DNA from: Treponema sp.
GTDB taxonomy: Bacteria; Spirochaetota; Spirochaetia; Treponematales; Treponemataceae
Reading direction: 5' to 3'
Assembly (NCBI GenBank): GCA_016293495.1
Contig: JAEDED010000011.1
Location: 1 to 64,000 of the forward strand
DNA: 64,000 nucleotides
The position numbers and the translations under genes are program-made. The notes under the pieces are model-generated. The model was not told the DNA's origin and made no database searches. It saw nothing but the letters and a program-made list of their open reading frames with translations. Below, one piece after another: positions 35,558 to 47,000 of this stretch (its first letter is position 1; each line of letters starts with the position of its first letter).

Positions 35558-38500
35558 ATGGAAAGTTTACGCAAATTAAAAAAGACTATTGTCTCTATTC
35601 TCGTGGTTGCACTGACTATCGCACCGTCAGTTTTCGCCAAAGATGTCACAGTCCGCAAAGTTGAACAGATGGACAGCTGGCAGGAAAGCTTTGATGTTAA
35701 CGGTAAGAAAGGAAAGTACAACGTAATTGTTACTGCAGAAGATTTAGGCGGTAACACAGCTTATGGCGGACCATTCAATATTTATATTGATGAAAAGTCC
35801 GATTTACCAATTACACGAATAACTAACCCAGCTCCGGACATGCGTATTCCAGGGAATCTCAATATCGTTGGTTCTTGTGTTGACGATGATGCAGTTCAGT
35901 ATGTTGAACTTGTTCTCGACGGCAATGAACCTGTACGCGCAAGTGGTAAAGAATTCTGGTCATACTTTCTGAGCACAGAAGGCATGAACGAAGGCGTTCA
36001 TACTATTGAAGTATACGGTGTTGATATCAACGGTCTCAAAGGAAACTCAGTAAAAACCTCATGGGTATTGGACCGCGAAAAACCTGTAACTGAAGTAACA
36101 AACATTGGTATCGGAACAATCGTATCTGGAACAGTTTCACTTAAAGGTGTTATCTCAGACGGAAATGGAATTGCGGCAATGGCATATTCCCTTGATAACG
36201 GTGAAAACTTTACAGACGTAAAAGTTTCAAATAACAAAAAAACAAATACAGCAAACTTCAATATCAGCTTTGATACAAAGAAGATGAGCGACGGACCTGC
36301 AGTTGTATGGTTCAAGGCTACAGACCTTCAGGGATCAAGCGGATATTATTCATTCCTCTGTTTTATTGATAATACAAAACCGGCAGTAGAAATCGTTTAT
36401 CCTCGCGAAAAGCAGGCTGAAAACGGAACCTTTACAGCTGCAGGTAGTGCAAAAGATGCAATCGGCCTTAAATCACTTTCCTACGAATTCAATGGTGAAA
36501 AAGGTGAATTTGAAATCATTCCTGGAAACCAGTACTGGTCAAAGGAATTTCCTAATGCAAAAAGCGGAAAACTCGTAATCACTGCAGTTGATACTGCAGG
36601 AAACGTAACAAAGAAAGAACGTCAGGTAAACATTAACTCGGAACTTGATAAACCTGTTGTAACACTCCAGTGGCCAAAAGCTGGTGCACAGCTTAAAGAA
36701 CGTGAATACTTTGTCCGCGGTATCGCAAAAGATGACGATGCAGTTGCCAGCGTAAAGGTAACTGTAGACGGAACTGTTGTTGAAACTGTAGAAACAAAAG
36801 GTGTATTCAATGTTGTACTCACTGATGAAAAATTCCTGGGATACGGAAAACACATTGTAAGCGTAAGTGCAGTTGATAAAAACGGTGTTGTCGGAAACGA
36901 AACAAAGGTTGATTATTTCTCGACTGGCGTAAAACCAAAATTCTCTGATCCTGTTCTTCGCGGCGGTACTGATGCAGGTGCTGCTCCATTCGGAAAAATT
37001 GTAAGCCCGGAAGGCGGATCAATTTTCGAAATCGAAGCTTCTTCACTTTCTGGTATTAAAGAAGCATCTTATACAATCGAATGGTCAACAGACAGATTCG
37101 GTGCACCAATGGCTGCACGTCGTGAAGAAAAAACAATTGATATTAAAAACTCAACTCCAAAGGTTACTTTTACAATTCCTGTAGAAACACTCCCTTGGGG
37201 AATCGTTCACTTGACTTTCAAGACAGTTGATGTTGCCGGTCGTGTTTCTAACTATGGTACATGTCTTTATGTTAAGAACTTTACAAAGGTAGTAGAAAAA
37301 CCTGATACATCTCTCGCTGGTGAAATCAGTGATGAAAAAGCAACTGTTAAAGTTATTGAAGCAGGCGGACAGGCTTATCGCCGCGGAATGAACGTAACGG
37401 TTCTTTCTACTTCAAAATCAACTGCAGCAAGATGGAATAAAGACAGAAATGTTAATGAAAAACGTGCTCCAGTTGGACTTAATCTTGAAATTACATCAGA
37501 AGCAAAAGATCTTGCTCTCTCTTATAAAATCTTCTCAGGTGCATCGGTTGGTACAAAACCAATCCTTGAAGGAAAGGCTGCTGTAGTTCGTCCGGACAAA
37601 AATTCTGGCAACGGAACTGCATTCATCTCACTCGATAACCTTGCACCTGGATTAGTAACAGTTGAAATTACTGCAGTTAGCGGAAAAGATTACACAGCAA
37701 AATGTTATGCACAGGTTGCTGTAGTCCGCCAAATCAACTCTGATGATATTAACGATGCACGTATGGGTCAGTGGCTTTCTACAGCTGACACTGTTTATGA
37801 TGCAACAACAAGAGGCTTTATACTCGGAAGTTCTGCAAAGCTTTCAGGTTATGCAAACCTTGATGGTGATGTAACTGCATCATTTGTCGGAACATATCCT
37901 GGACTTGAAATTTCATCTGAAGGAAGATGCGTAACAATCACTGCAACTCGCGGCGGTACTTATTACAATGTAACAGTACGTGCAACAGACGAAAGCGGTG
38001 CAAGAGTTGACTTTAATCCTGTAACTTTGATTTTTGATAATGATGGACCTAAGTTCTCAATGCAGCGTCCTACATTGTATGAATGGGTAAGAAACAGACT
38101 TGTTATTTCTGGAACTGCAACTGATGCAACAGGAATCGCTTCTATTGAATACTCAGTTGACGGCGGAGAAAACTGGAAGAGCTTTGGTGCTGCCGGTCGC
38201 CGTACTTCAATGCAGCTTTATGCAGAAGAAAATCTTTCATCTAAAGAAGAAGGAATCATCACTCTTGATATCCGTGCAACAGATATTTCAGGAAACCTTT
38301 CGTATTACACAGCAGCAGCTCACAAAGATACACTTGCTCCTGATGTAGAAGTAATTATTCCAGGTCCTGGAGACGTTGTTAACGGAACAAATGCAATCGG
38401 CTTTATCGTAAAAGATGAAGGCTGCATTGAAAAATGTGAATATGTAAACCTCAATACTGGAAGAAGAATTCCGCTTGATGTTAAATCAATGGTAACAACT

Positions 38501-40765
38501 TTTGTCGGAACAGCAGAAATGCCAATCAGTCCTTCAATGAGATTTGATTTTACTGATGCATGCGGAAATGTTAAGACAATTAACTCTTACGAATTTGTAA
38601 TTGATAACAAGCTTGACCTTCCTGTTGCTTCAATTCAGCTTCCAATTGAAAATGAAGTAATTACAAAAGACTTCGTAATTTCTGGAACAGTTCTTGATGA
38701 TGACGGACCAAGTACTGTTTACTATAGAATCGATAACGGAAGATATACTCAGGTTGAAGGACAGGGATACAGTTTCAGTGTGAATGTTCCTTTGAACACA
38801 CTTTCTGATAATGAACATACTGTAACAGTTTACAGTGTTGATATTAACGGTGTTCGCGGTCCTGAATATACAAGAAACTTCAGAGTTTCTCTTGCTGAAC
38901 CTGTTGTAGTAATAGAATCTCCAAAAATCGAAACAGCTCAGAGCAAGATCGTTCACGTTTCTGGAACAGCAAGTGATAGAAACGGAATCAAGAAAGTTCT
39001 TGTATCTGTTGATAACGGAACTACATGGAATGATGTTACAGGAAAAGAGCGCTGGTCATATCAGTATGATTCACGTGCAATTCCTGACGGAACACATGTA
39101 ATCTTTATCAAAGCAATTGATAACTATGACATTGAATGTCTCTATTCAAGCTTGATCAACGTTGATAATACTAACCCTGAAATCTCTCTCGAACTTCCTT
39201 TGGACGATTCGAAGACAACAGGACCTATATTCTTCTCTGGATTTACTTTGGACAATATCGGTTTGACTGATTTGTACATCACAGTAACAAGCCTTGACGG
39301 AAAATATGTAAGCCCAAGACTTGCAAGAACAGATCTTACTCCAGACAAGATTATTACAACAACAGTTGATATCAGTTCACTTGAAAGCGGACGCTATAAT
39401 GTTCAGCTTACAGGAAAAGATGCTGCAGGAAATGTATCAAGCGTTTCTCGTAACATTACACTTGATAAACGTGTAGCAGAAGCAGATGTTAATGTTTACT
39501 ATCCACTTAACGGTGAACACAAAACTGGTGACTTCAATATTTACGGTGAAGTTCAGACAGCTCGTAAAGTTAATTCTGTAACTCTCGTACTTGACGGTAA
39601 AGATTTTGAAACTGCAGAAGTATCAAAGACTGGATACTACAAGTTCCAGTTGAACTCAGAAAAACTTACTGCAGGTACACACTCTTATAAAGTTCGAGGA
39701 AACCTTGAAGGCGGACTTTCAGTTGACTCAATCAACCAGACAGTAGTTTATGAACCATACGGTCCATGGGTTACAATTGATAACTTCGATTACGGTGCAT
39801 TTGCTTATGACCGTCCATTCATTAAAGGTCGTGCAGGATATTCACTTGACCAGGATGAAGTAGACGCTGCAAAGGCTAAGGGTGCAACAAAGGCTCAGAA
39901 AGAAGCTCTTGCTGCAAAATCTTTGAGCTACCTTGAATTGTCACTCGATAACGGTAAAACATTCACACGCCTTAAGGGTACAAAGAACTGGAAATACCGT
40001 ATCGAAAATGAAGATATGCCTGAAGGATATCACTTCCTTCTTATCCGTGCAGTATTCAACAACGGTGAATCTGCAATTAACAGATGTGTAGTTCAGATCG
40101 ATAAGACAGCTCCATTTGTTAAGATTATTGCACCAAGTATTGGTGGCCGTTACAACCAGGAACTTGAATTCTCAGGTCTCGCAAGTGATGCTGTAGGATT
40201 GAAGAATGTAAGCCTTGCCTTGAGAAAAGGTGACAAGGCTGGTTATGAACTTCCTGGCTTTATCCAGGGCTTGTACATTGATGCTCAGGCTTGGGGTGCT
40301 ACATTGTTCGGTGTTGGTATGGGACTTTCGTTCTTCGATGACAATGTTAAGCTTCAGGTTCAGTGGGGTCAGTTCACTCAGCAGCAGAGAGAAATCTTCA
40401 GTGCAACACAGCTCCGTTATGGTGGTAACGTATTCGGCTTGAAGCTTCTTGCCAATATCGCATACATTCCGTTCAGAGCAATGTTCGGACCTGACTGGGA
40501 TTGGTTGAGCATGGGATTTGCACTTGGTGCAAACTTCAGTATGTTTACTGATACAGCAAGTGGAAAAGCTCAGATACTGTCTGCAATTCTCGGACAGATC
40601 GAGTTCCCACGCGTGACATTCAAGAAAGCTAAGTGCTTCAGAACACTTGCGCTTTACTCTGAATTCCAGTTGTGGTTCATTCCTAGTGACGTAACTGGTG
40701 GAACAGTAGATGTTAAGAACATGGTATTCCAGTTCTCTGAAGGTTTACGCGTAAACATCTTCTAA
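35558..40765 (+). CDS. Ig-repeat outer-membrane protein with C-terminal beta-barrel
   Basis: A 1,735-residue exported protein. A Sec signal peptide (TIVSILVVALTIAPSVFA) is followed by a dozen or so Ig-like domains. Each opens like IDNTKPAVEIVYP or LDREKPVTEV and carries A-x-D-x-x-G-x-x-S/V motifs (AVDTAGNVTK). The last 175 residues (from about 1561, GLYIDAQAWGATLFGVGMGL) alternate hydrophobic and polar residues in about eight strands and end in a terminal Phe (LRVNIF). This is typical of an outer-membrane barrel inserted by BamA. The start has AGAGG 13-9 bases upstream of the ATG. It could be an intimin-like adhesin with reversed order, or a platform for the lipoproteins on either side; both are inference. 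I do not recognise a named family. Confidence 0.82.
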   Translation: MESLRKLKKTIVSILVVALTIAPSVFAKDVTVRKVEQMDSWQESFDVNGKKGKYNVIVTAEDLGGNTAYGGPFNIYIDEKSDLPITRITNPAPDMRIPGNLNIVGSCVDDDAVQYVELVLDGNEPVRASGKEFWSYFLSTEGMNEGVHTIEVYGVDINGLKGNSVKTSWVLDREKPVTEVTNIGIGTIVSGTVSLKGVISDGNGIAAMAYSLDNGENFTDVKVSNNKKTNTANFNISFDTKKMSDGPAVVWFKATDLQGSSGYYSFLCFIDNTKPAVEIVYPREKQAENGTFTAAGSAKDAIGLKSLSYEFNGEKGEFEIIPGNQYWSKEFPNAKSGKLVITAVDTAGNVTKKERQVNINSELDKPVVTLQWPKAGAQLKEREYFVRGIAKDDDAVASVKVTVDGTVVETVETKGVFNVVLTDEKFLGYGKHIVSVSAVDKNGVVGNETKVDYFSTGVKPKFSDPVLRGGTDAGAAPFGKIVSPEGGSIFEIEASSLSGIKEASYTIEWSTDRFGAPMAARREEKTIDIKNSTPKVTFTIPVETLPWGIVHLTFKTVDVAGRVSNYGTCLYVKNFTKVVEKPDTSLAGEISDEKATVKVIEAGGQAYRRGMNVTVLSTSKSTAARWNKDRNVNEKRAPVGLNLEITSEAKDLALSYKIFSGASVGTKPILEGKAAVVRPDKNSGNGTAFISLDNLAPGLVTVEITAVSGKDYTAKCYAQVAVVRQINSDDINDARMGQWLSTADTVYDATTRGFILGSSAKLSGYANLDGDVTASFVGTYPGLEISSEGRCVTITATRGGTYYNVTVRATDESGARVDFNPVTLIFDNDGPKFSMQRPTLYEWVRNRLVISGTATDATGIASIEYSVDGGENWKSFGAAGRRTSMQLYAEENLSSKEEGIITLDIRATDISGNLSYYTAAAHKDTLAPDVEVIIPGPGDVVNGTNAIGFIVKDEGCIEKCEYVNLNTGRRIPLDVKSMVTTFVGTAEMPISPSMRFDFTDACGNVKTINSYEFVIDNKLDLPVASIQLPIENEVITKDFVISGTVLDDDGPSTVYYRIDNGRYTQVEGQGYSFSVNVPLNTLSDNEHTVTVYSVDINGVRGPEYTRNFRVSLAEPVVVIESPKIETAQSKIVHVSGTASDRNGIKKVLVSVDNGTTWNDVTGKERWSYQYDSRAIPDGTHVIFIKAIDNYDIECLYSSLINVDNTNPEISLELPLDDSKTTGPIFFSGFTLDNIGLTDLYITVTSLDGKYVSPRLARTDLTPDKIITTTVDISSLESGRYNVQLTGKDAAGNVSSVSRNITLDKRVAEADVNVYYPLNGEHKTGDFNIYGEVQTARKVNSVTLVLDGKDFETAEVSKTGYYKFQLNSEKLTAGTHSYKVRGNLEGGLSVDSINQTVVYEPYGPWVTIDNFDYGAFAYDRPFIKGRAGYSLDQDEVDAAKAKGATKAQKEALAAKSLSYLELSLDNGKTFTRLKGTKNWKYRIENEDMPEGYHFLLIRAVFNNGESAINRCVVQIDKTAPFVKIIAPSIGGRYNQELEFSGLASDAVGLKNVSLALRKGDKAGYELPGFIQGLYIDAQAWGATLFGVGMGLSFFDDNVKLQVQWGQFTQQQREIFSATQLRYGGNVFGLKLLANIAYIPFRAMFGPDWDWLSMGFALGANFSMFTDTASGKAQILSAILGQIEFPRVTFKKAKCFRTLALYSEFQLWFIPSDVTGGTVDVKNMVFQFSEGLRVNIF

Positions 40766-40791
40766 TAGCTGGATTTAACAAAAAATAGTAC

Positions 40792-40826
40792 AAAATGGTC
40801 AAATATTAAACTATTTGGCCATTTTT
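40792..40826 (+). terminator. terminator of the Ig/beta-barrel gene
   Basis: AAAATGGTCAAAT (40792-40804) pairs with ATTTGGCCATTTT (40813-40825) with one wobble pair around an 8-base loop, ending in Ts. It overlaps the -35 and spacer of the sigma-28-like promoter at 40807-40834. Confidence 0.65.
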
Positions 40827-40834
40827 GCCGATAA
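40807..40834 (+). promoter_or_regulatory. sigma-28-like promoter upstream of the 3,888-residue lipoprotein
   Basis: TAAA (40807-40810), 16 bases, GCCGATAA (40827-40834), with the same flanks (AATATTAAACT and GCCGATAAT) as the site at 35385. Transcription would start near 40841, about 190 bases before the ATG at 41032. Confidence 0.6.
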
Positions 40835-40899
40835 TGGTAGAGAAAATCTCTCGAAAAAATTTGATTTTTTAGAGATTTTGCACTACCATTTTTTTTTGG
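40833..40899 (+). terminator. long terminator-like hairpin with T9 tail
   Basis: The outer stem AATGGTAG/CTACCATT (40833-40840/40883-40890), middle stem AAAATCTCT/AGAGATTTT (40843-40851/40871-40879) and inner stem AAAAAAT/ATTTTTT (40854-40870) form a long interrupted hairpin followed by Ts. It may terminate the upstream gene or act as an attenuator in the leader of the next one. Confidence 0.65.
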
Positions 40900-41031
40900 G
40901 GAAAATCTAAAAAAGATGGTTTTTATTATGGAAGTAATGAAAGCATAACAGATTATTTTTTTCTTGATTGCATTTACCCGGAATCTGTTTATGCAGATAT
41001 TATGTATATTTACAAGCTGGAGGTGCATGAG

Positions 41032-44000
41032 ATGAAAAAGAAATTCCTCACATTATTCACTTTATTATTATCATTCGTACTTATTCTTACAGGATGTGAA
41101 GTCGGCTTAGGTGAAGCTGTCGACACAGAACCACCTGTTCTTTCTATAAATTATCCTCCTGCTGCCAGCACAATCCGTGACAGTTTTGTTATCGCGGGAA
41201 CTTGTGAAGACGATAAAGGCGTAACAAAAGTTACGGTGGATGTCCGCAATACGGATATGAATAAGTCTTTCGGTTCATACAGCGCAAAGGTTGACGGAAC
41301 CAAATGGTCTCTCGAGTTAAACGGCTCTGGCGGTTACAACGGCTGGTCAATGCCTGACGGTCGCTACGTTGCCGAAGCAAAAGCATACGATGCCACAGGC
41401 CGTTCATCCGGCGTTTCTTCTCTTTCATTTGATATTGATAATACTGCGCCGCTTTTTATTTTGAGTTCACCAGGAAACGATACTCTTGATGGAAGTGTTG
41501 CAACAAAATTCGGTTCGACATATAAGCTTGCAGGAACTATCGCAGAAGACCACACTGTTTCAAAAATCAAGGTTACAGTAAAAGCTGCAGATGGAACTGT
41601 AAAAGGAACCTTCTCTCGTTCTAATGTAGAAATTGCAGGCGGTACAGAAATTGTATTTGCAGAAAAAGGAAATACAAAAGAAAAAGACGATGATGGTAAT
41701 ACCCTTGATGCAAACTACAGAAAAATTTACGGTAATTACGATACAGAATCTGGTCAGAAACTTTTTTATTGTGATATAGAAGTTTCTGACTCAGCACAAA
41801 AATATACTCAGAAAGATTCAGACAGCACAGCTGGCGGAAATACAACCAGCAAAATTTATTTTTACGATGATGTTTACTCTGCCTGGTTAAGTACAGCCTC
41901 TGGTCTTGATGCAACTAAAGCAAAGAAAATTATCAATGGTACTTATACCGGTGAATTTGTAAACGGTTCATTTACAACACCAAAACTTTTAGCAGACGGT
42001 TCCTTGTTAAGAACAGCTTCTGGAGGAAATGATTTACTTACATTCACTGACGGTAAAGAAGCTTTCAATTATGTAAGAAATTCTCTCTTCCGTGAAAAAA
42101 TTGCATTCTCATTAAATCCAGATGCAGATCCTACTTATTCTGTAATCGGTTACAATATTAACAGAACTGATGTCCTTGACGGAACAGCAAGTTATACAAC
42201 TGCCTTCTCAAGTCAGCAGATTACTGTCCAGGCTGTGTGCGGTCTTAACGGTTATGGTGTAAAACCTGCATCACTTAAAGTATATCAGTTTGGTCCTTAT
42301 GAATTAGCTGATCTTAAAGCATCGCTGCTTGATTCAATTTACGGATCAAATGCATCAATGATTGATTATTATAATGCACATGCGGTTGCAGTAAATCCTG
42401 CAAATGATGGTCTTGCAATTTTGATTGGTGATAACTCTTCAAGCCAGGAACCTTCTGCAGAGTCTTGTACATTTGCACCAATGCTTGACGGTTCTATTAA
42501 AGGAAATAAATATTACATTCTTGCAGTATCTGGTGAAGACTCAGAAGGACAGTTTGTTAAGACAAATGCTGGTAAAGTCGTAATCTTCAAAGGTGAGCTT
42601 GCAGGTACTCCTCCAAAAATTGTTATTAATCCTCATGCTAAAGCAGATGCTGCAACTGTAACACCAGACGATCAGGCAATTATCGGTACTGGTGAAATGT
42701 CATTTGCCGGAACAATTGACGAAGGTTCTTCTGATCCAACAATGAAGTTTAGTGTAACTGTTTCGGATGCAGATGACGGAACTATTGTCGGAAGCTTTGA
42801 AAAAACATTTGATTACGATAAAGCTGCAAAAACATGGAGCTTCAAGTTAACTGACAGTGCTGATTATATTGAAACTCCTAAAGATAAATATTATCTCTAC
42901 GATGTAATTGTCCGTGCAGAAAATAATGGTGGTACTCAGGAAAAAGAAAGAAAGATCTTTGTTGATACAATTGATCCTGTAATCACAATTAATTCCATTA
43001 CACCTGAATGTACAAAAGAAGGTGATGAGAATAAATTCCTTAATGGTACTTTCAGAATTACAGGTAAGGCAGAAGATACTAACCTTGAAACTGTATGGTA
43101 TGAAATTAAATCAAATGGAGACCCTATTGTTTCTTCATTAGACTTTACTGATAAAGATGCAAAAGGAAATCCAACTGGTTACGGACAGTGGTATTCATTC
43201 AATAACGAAATTACAATCGACTCAACAAATACTTTGAAGTTCAATACTAAGAATAATAAAGATCTCGAAATCGTTATTCACGCAAAAGACAAAGCCGGTA
43301 ACGAAGGAACTTTATCTACAACTCAGTATCTCAATAAATCTGGAAAGACTTACAAAATTGACCAGTCTACAGATAATCCTGTAATCACAGGAAATAATTT
43401 TGTAAAGGTAACTGATACAGCAAAACTTACTGCTAATGCTCCTGACGGTTCAACAGATTCTGGTAACGTATTTGATACAACATCAAATCATAACCTTATG
43501 TTTACTGTTACTGATGATGATGGAATTGCATCTGTAAAAGTTATCTGTGTTGATAAATATGGTAATGAAACTTCAACAACATTGGGCGGTCTTGCAAACA
43601 AACCGACAACTGCATCACTTACTTACAAGAATCTTCCTCTTGAAGCCGGCATATGTTCTGTAACAATCATCGCCCGCGACTCAACATATTCAGATTCTCT
43701 TGCCGAAGATGTAAAAAAATACCGTGAAACTACATACGGACCTTTTTATGTAGCAATTGATAAAGAAAACCCTGTCCTCACAGAAACTGCTGCCGGTGCT
43801 GATACTCAGTACGCAAATGCAGCAAAGACAATCACATATTCTGGTACAATCAGTGATGACTTTAAGCTTGCAGATTCACCGTTAAGTGTTCTCGTTAAAA
43901 ATCCTGACGGTAAATACATCAAGGCTGACGGTTCAGAAGATACTGCACAGAAAGGTATTACAATTACTCCTAATGCTGACGGAACATGGACTTATTCCTT

Positions 44001-47000
44001 CAAAGTTCCTGCTAAAGATATTGACGGAAGCTCTGCATCAAAAGACGGTATGTATGAACTTTCATTCACAGCCCGCGATAACTTTGGAAGACAAACAACT
44101 GTCTCAAGAAACGTAATTAAAGATACTACAAAGCCTCAAATTAAGATTAACTCTGTAACACCAACTGTTACATCAGGAACTGACCGTTTGCTTAACGGTA
44201 CATTCAATGTAACCGGTTCTGTAACAGAAAAGTATCTTGATACAGTCTGGTACGAAATTAAATCAAATGACGGAACTAAAGACGTAACTGTTGATTCTCG
44301 TGATTTGAAGCATACTGTAAACGTGAATAATGTTGATACAGAAGTCGCAATTGAAGGTCAGTGGTATTCATTCAACTCTGAAATTGAAATTGACTCAACA
44401 AATATTTCTAAGTTCAAGGCTTATGATAATAAAGAAATCGAAGTTGTAGTTCATGCAAAAGATAAATCTGGTAACGAAGAAACTTATTCGACTACAACAT
44501 TCTTTGGTGGTAAGTCTTACAAAGTATTGCAGTCTTCTGATAAGCCTGTAATTACTGGAAACAACTTTGCATTTATCGATGCAATTGGTGATGATGAACA
44601 TTCTGCTGATGATAACAAAGCAAATCTTACTCTTACAAGTGACCTTAAAAATGGTAAAGGAAATATTTTTGATGCCTCTACAAACAGAAAAATCATCGGT
44701 ACGATAACTGATGATGACGGTATTAAAAATATTTACGTTTATATCAGAAAAGAAGACGGAACTGAATTTACTTCTCAGGAAATGATTGAATATGGTCTGT
44801 ACGGTTCAAATCAAGATTATGAATATACTGGATTTACTGAAGGTACTACAACAACAAACTTTAATTATCAGCTTCCTTCTAAGGCAGGAATTTATCAGGT
44901 TACTGTAAATGCTGTTGATGTTACATGGTTAAATGCAACGGGTTCAACAGAAGTTACAGTTGAGCAGGTTCGTGCAAACAGAAGAGCAGAACTTGGACCT
45001 TTCTTTGTAGCAGTAGATGACAAAGCACCTGAATTGACAGAAACAGCTGTTAATTCAACTGACACAAAATATATCCGAGAAGATGATCCGAATACTTCAA
45101 AAGATGACTCAGCCTTTACCTTCTCAGGTAACGTTTCTGATGACTGGGGAGTTGCATCACTTGCAGTCAGCGTAAAATACACACCAGCTTCTGGTAATAC
45201 AACATCACTAGATGCACTCAAAGCATTAGGCGGAACAATCACTCCGGCTGCAAACGGTTCGTGGTCTAAGACAATTTCATTCAAGAACGCCTCATATACT
45301 TATGGGGCAGGTCTTTACGAAATTACATTTACCGCAACGGACAAAGCAGGAAGACAGTCGTCAGTTGTAAGAAATGTTTACAAAGATACAGTTGCACCAG
45401 TGTTTGGTACAAGTGGAATTACCGATCCAAAAGACAGTAATTATTCTGAAACAAATGTTAAGCCATACATTTCAACAGTAAAAACAAACGGCTGGTTCAA
45501 TACAAATACTCTCCGCGTTGAAGGTGGTGTAAGTGATGCTGCAAGCGGTGTTAAGAAAGTTGAATATACTCTCAATGCCTCAAGTCAGAATCCTACATGG
45601 AATGAACTCTCAGGAACATCACTGTTCTCTGGAACAATTCCTTCTGTAGAAAACGGTGGAACAATTACAATCCGTGCAACAGACGTTGCAGGTAACTACG
45701 TTGATACAGGTATTTCAGGTATTATGATTGATACTGGTATGCCGGGCGCTGTCGTTACAGAAATTGACGGTGAAACAACTAGTCTTGGAACTAAACTTTC
45801 TAACGGTAAAGAAAAGATTGTAATCAAAGGTACTGCAACTGATGCATTAAGTGGAATTGAAACAATTAAGATTAATGTCGGTGACAAAGTATTTACTTCG
45901 CCTGCAGTAACAGTTTCTGTAACAAGAAATGCTGACGGTTCAATCAATACAAATCCATTTACTCTGGCAAAGGACGCAGGCGGAAATGCAATTGCAGGAA
46001 CATATCTGTGGATTGCAGAAATTCCTGCTGCAAAACTTACTTCAAGCGGAACTGTATGGGCTCAGGTAATTGATGCTGCCGGTAATGCAGCAGAAGTTAA
46101 TCTCTTTGCCCTCCAGGTTGATACAGTTGATCCTAGCGCAGAATTTAATTCAACATTAAAAGGCGCAACTGTAAACAAGGTTATTACAATTTCTGGAACT
46201 GCAAATGATGATCAGAAACTTGATTCAATCAAGCTTGAATATCAGTCTGGTGTAAAAACAGAAAGCGGTAAACAGGTTGCAGTCTGGACAGAAGTAACAG
46301 CTAATGGTGCATTAGACGGAACTAAAGTTTCTGGAACATACAACTGGTCTCTTACTGGAATTGATTCACAGAAAGCATTCGGTACAACAATTTACGACTG
46401 TGACTCATCTAAAGACGGCGATCAGGTAAATCTTCGCGTAACAGCTATTGATGCTGCCGGAAACTCTAAATCTGAAATAACATACATTACAGTTGATCAG
46501 AATACTGACCGACCTGTAATTACATTTACAAACTTGAATCCTCTTGACGGTATGTCACCAACTAATTATCTCTTCTTCAATAATACAAAGATGATGGGTA
46601 ACTTAAGCGATGATGATGGAATTGACAATGCTGTACTCTTTAAAATTATTACCCGTCCAATAACAAACGGTGTACGTGGTGATGCTCCGACACTTGATGA
46701 GTTTAGACTTGCACCTGTAGTTCCTCTTTCAAGCGGTTCATGGAATTATACATTAAACTCACAGGGTAAACAGGATATTTACTTCTATGTAAAAGATGCA
46801 AAGGGAACAGAATTTATTTCTAAAGCCGCAGGAAATGATTTAACCTCTGTATATCTTAAAGATGAAACAAACCTCTTTGGTACATCACAAGCTAATCATG
46901 TTTCAACAGTTCTTTACATCCGTATCGATACTGTCGACCCTGAACTGAAAAATCTCGGATTTAATTTCTACTCAAAGAAAGACAATAAGTATATTAAAGA

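Noticed and set aside
40762..41028. 88-codon minus-strand open frame in the gap before the giant lipoprotein
   Set aside because: It covers two terminator-like hairpins and the sigma-28-like promoter, has no convincing ribosome-binding site, and its composition is AT-driven.
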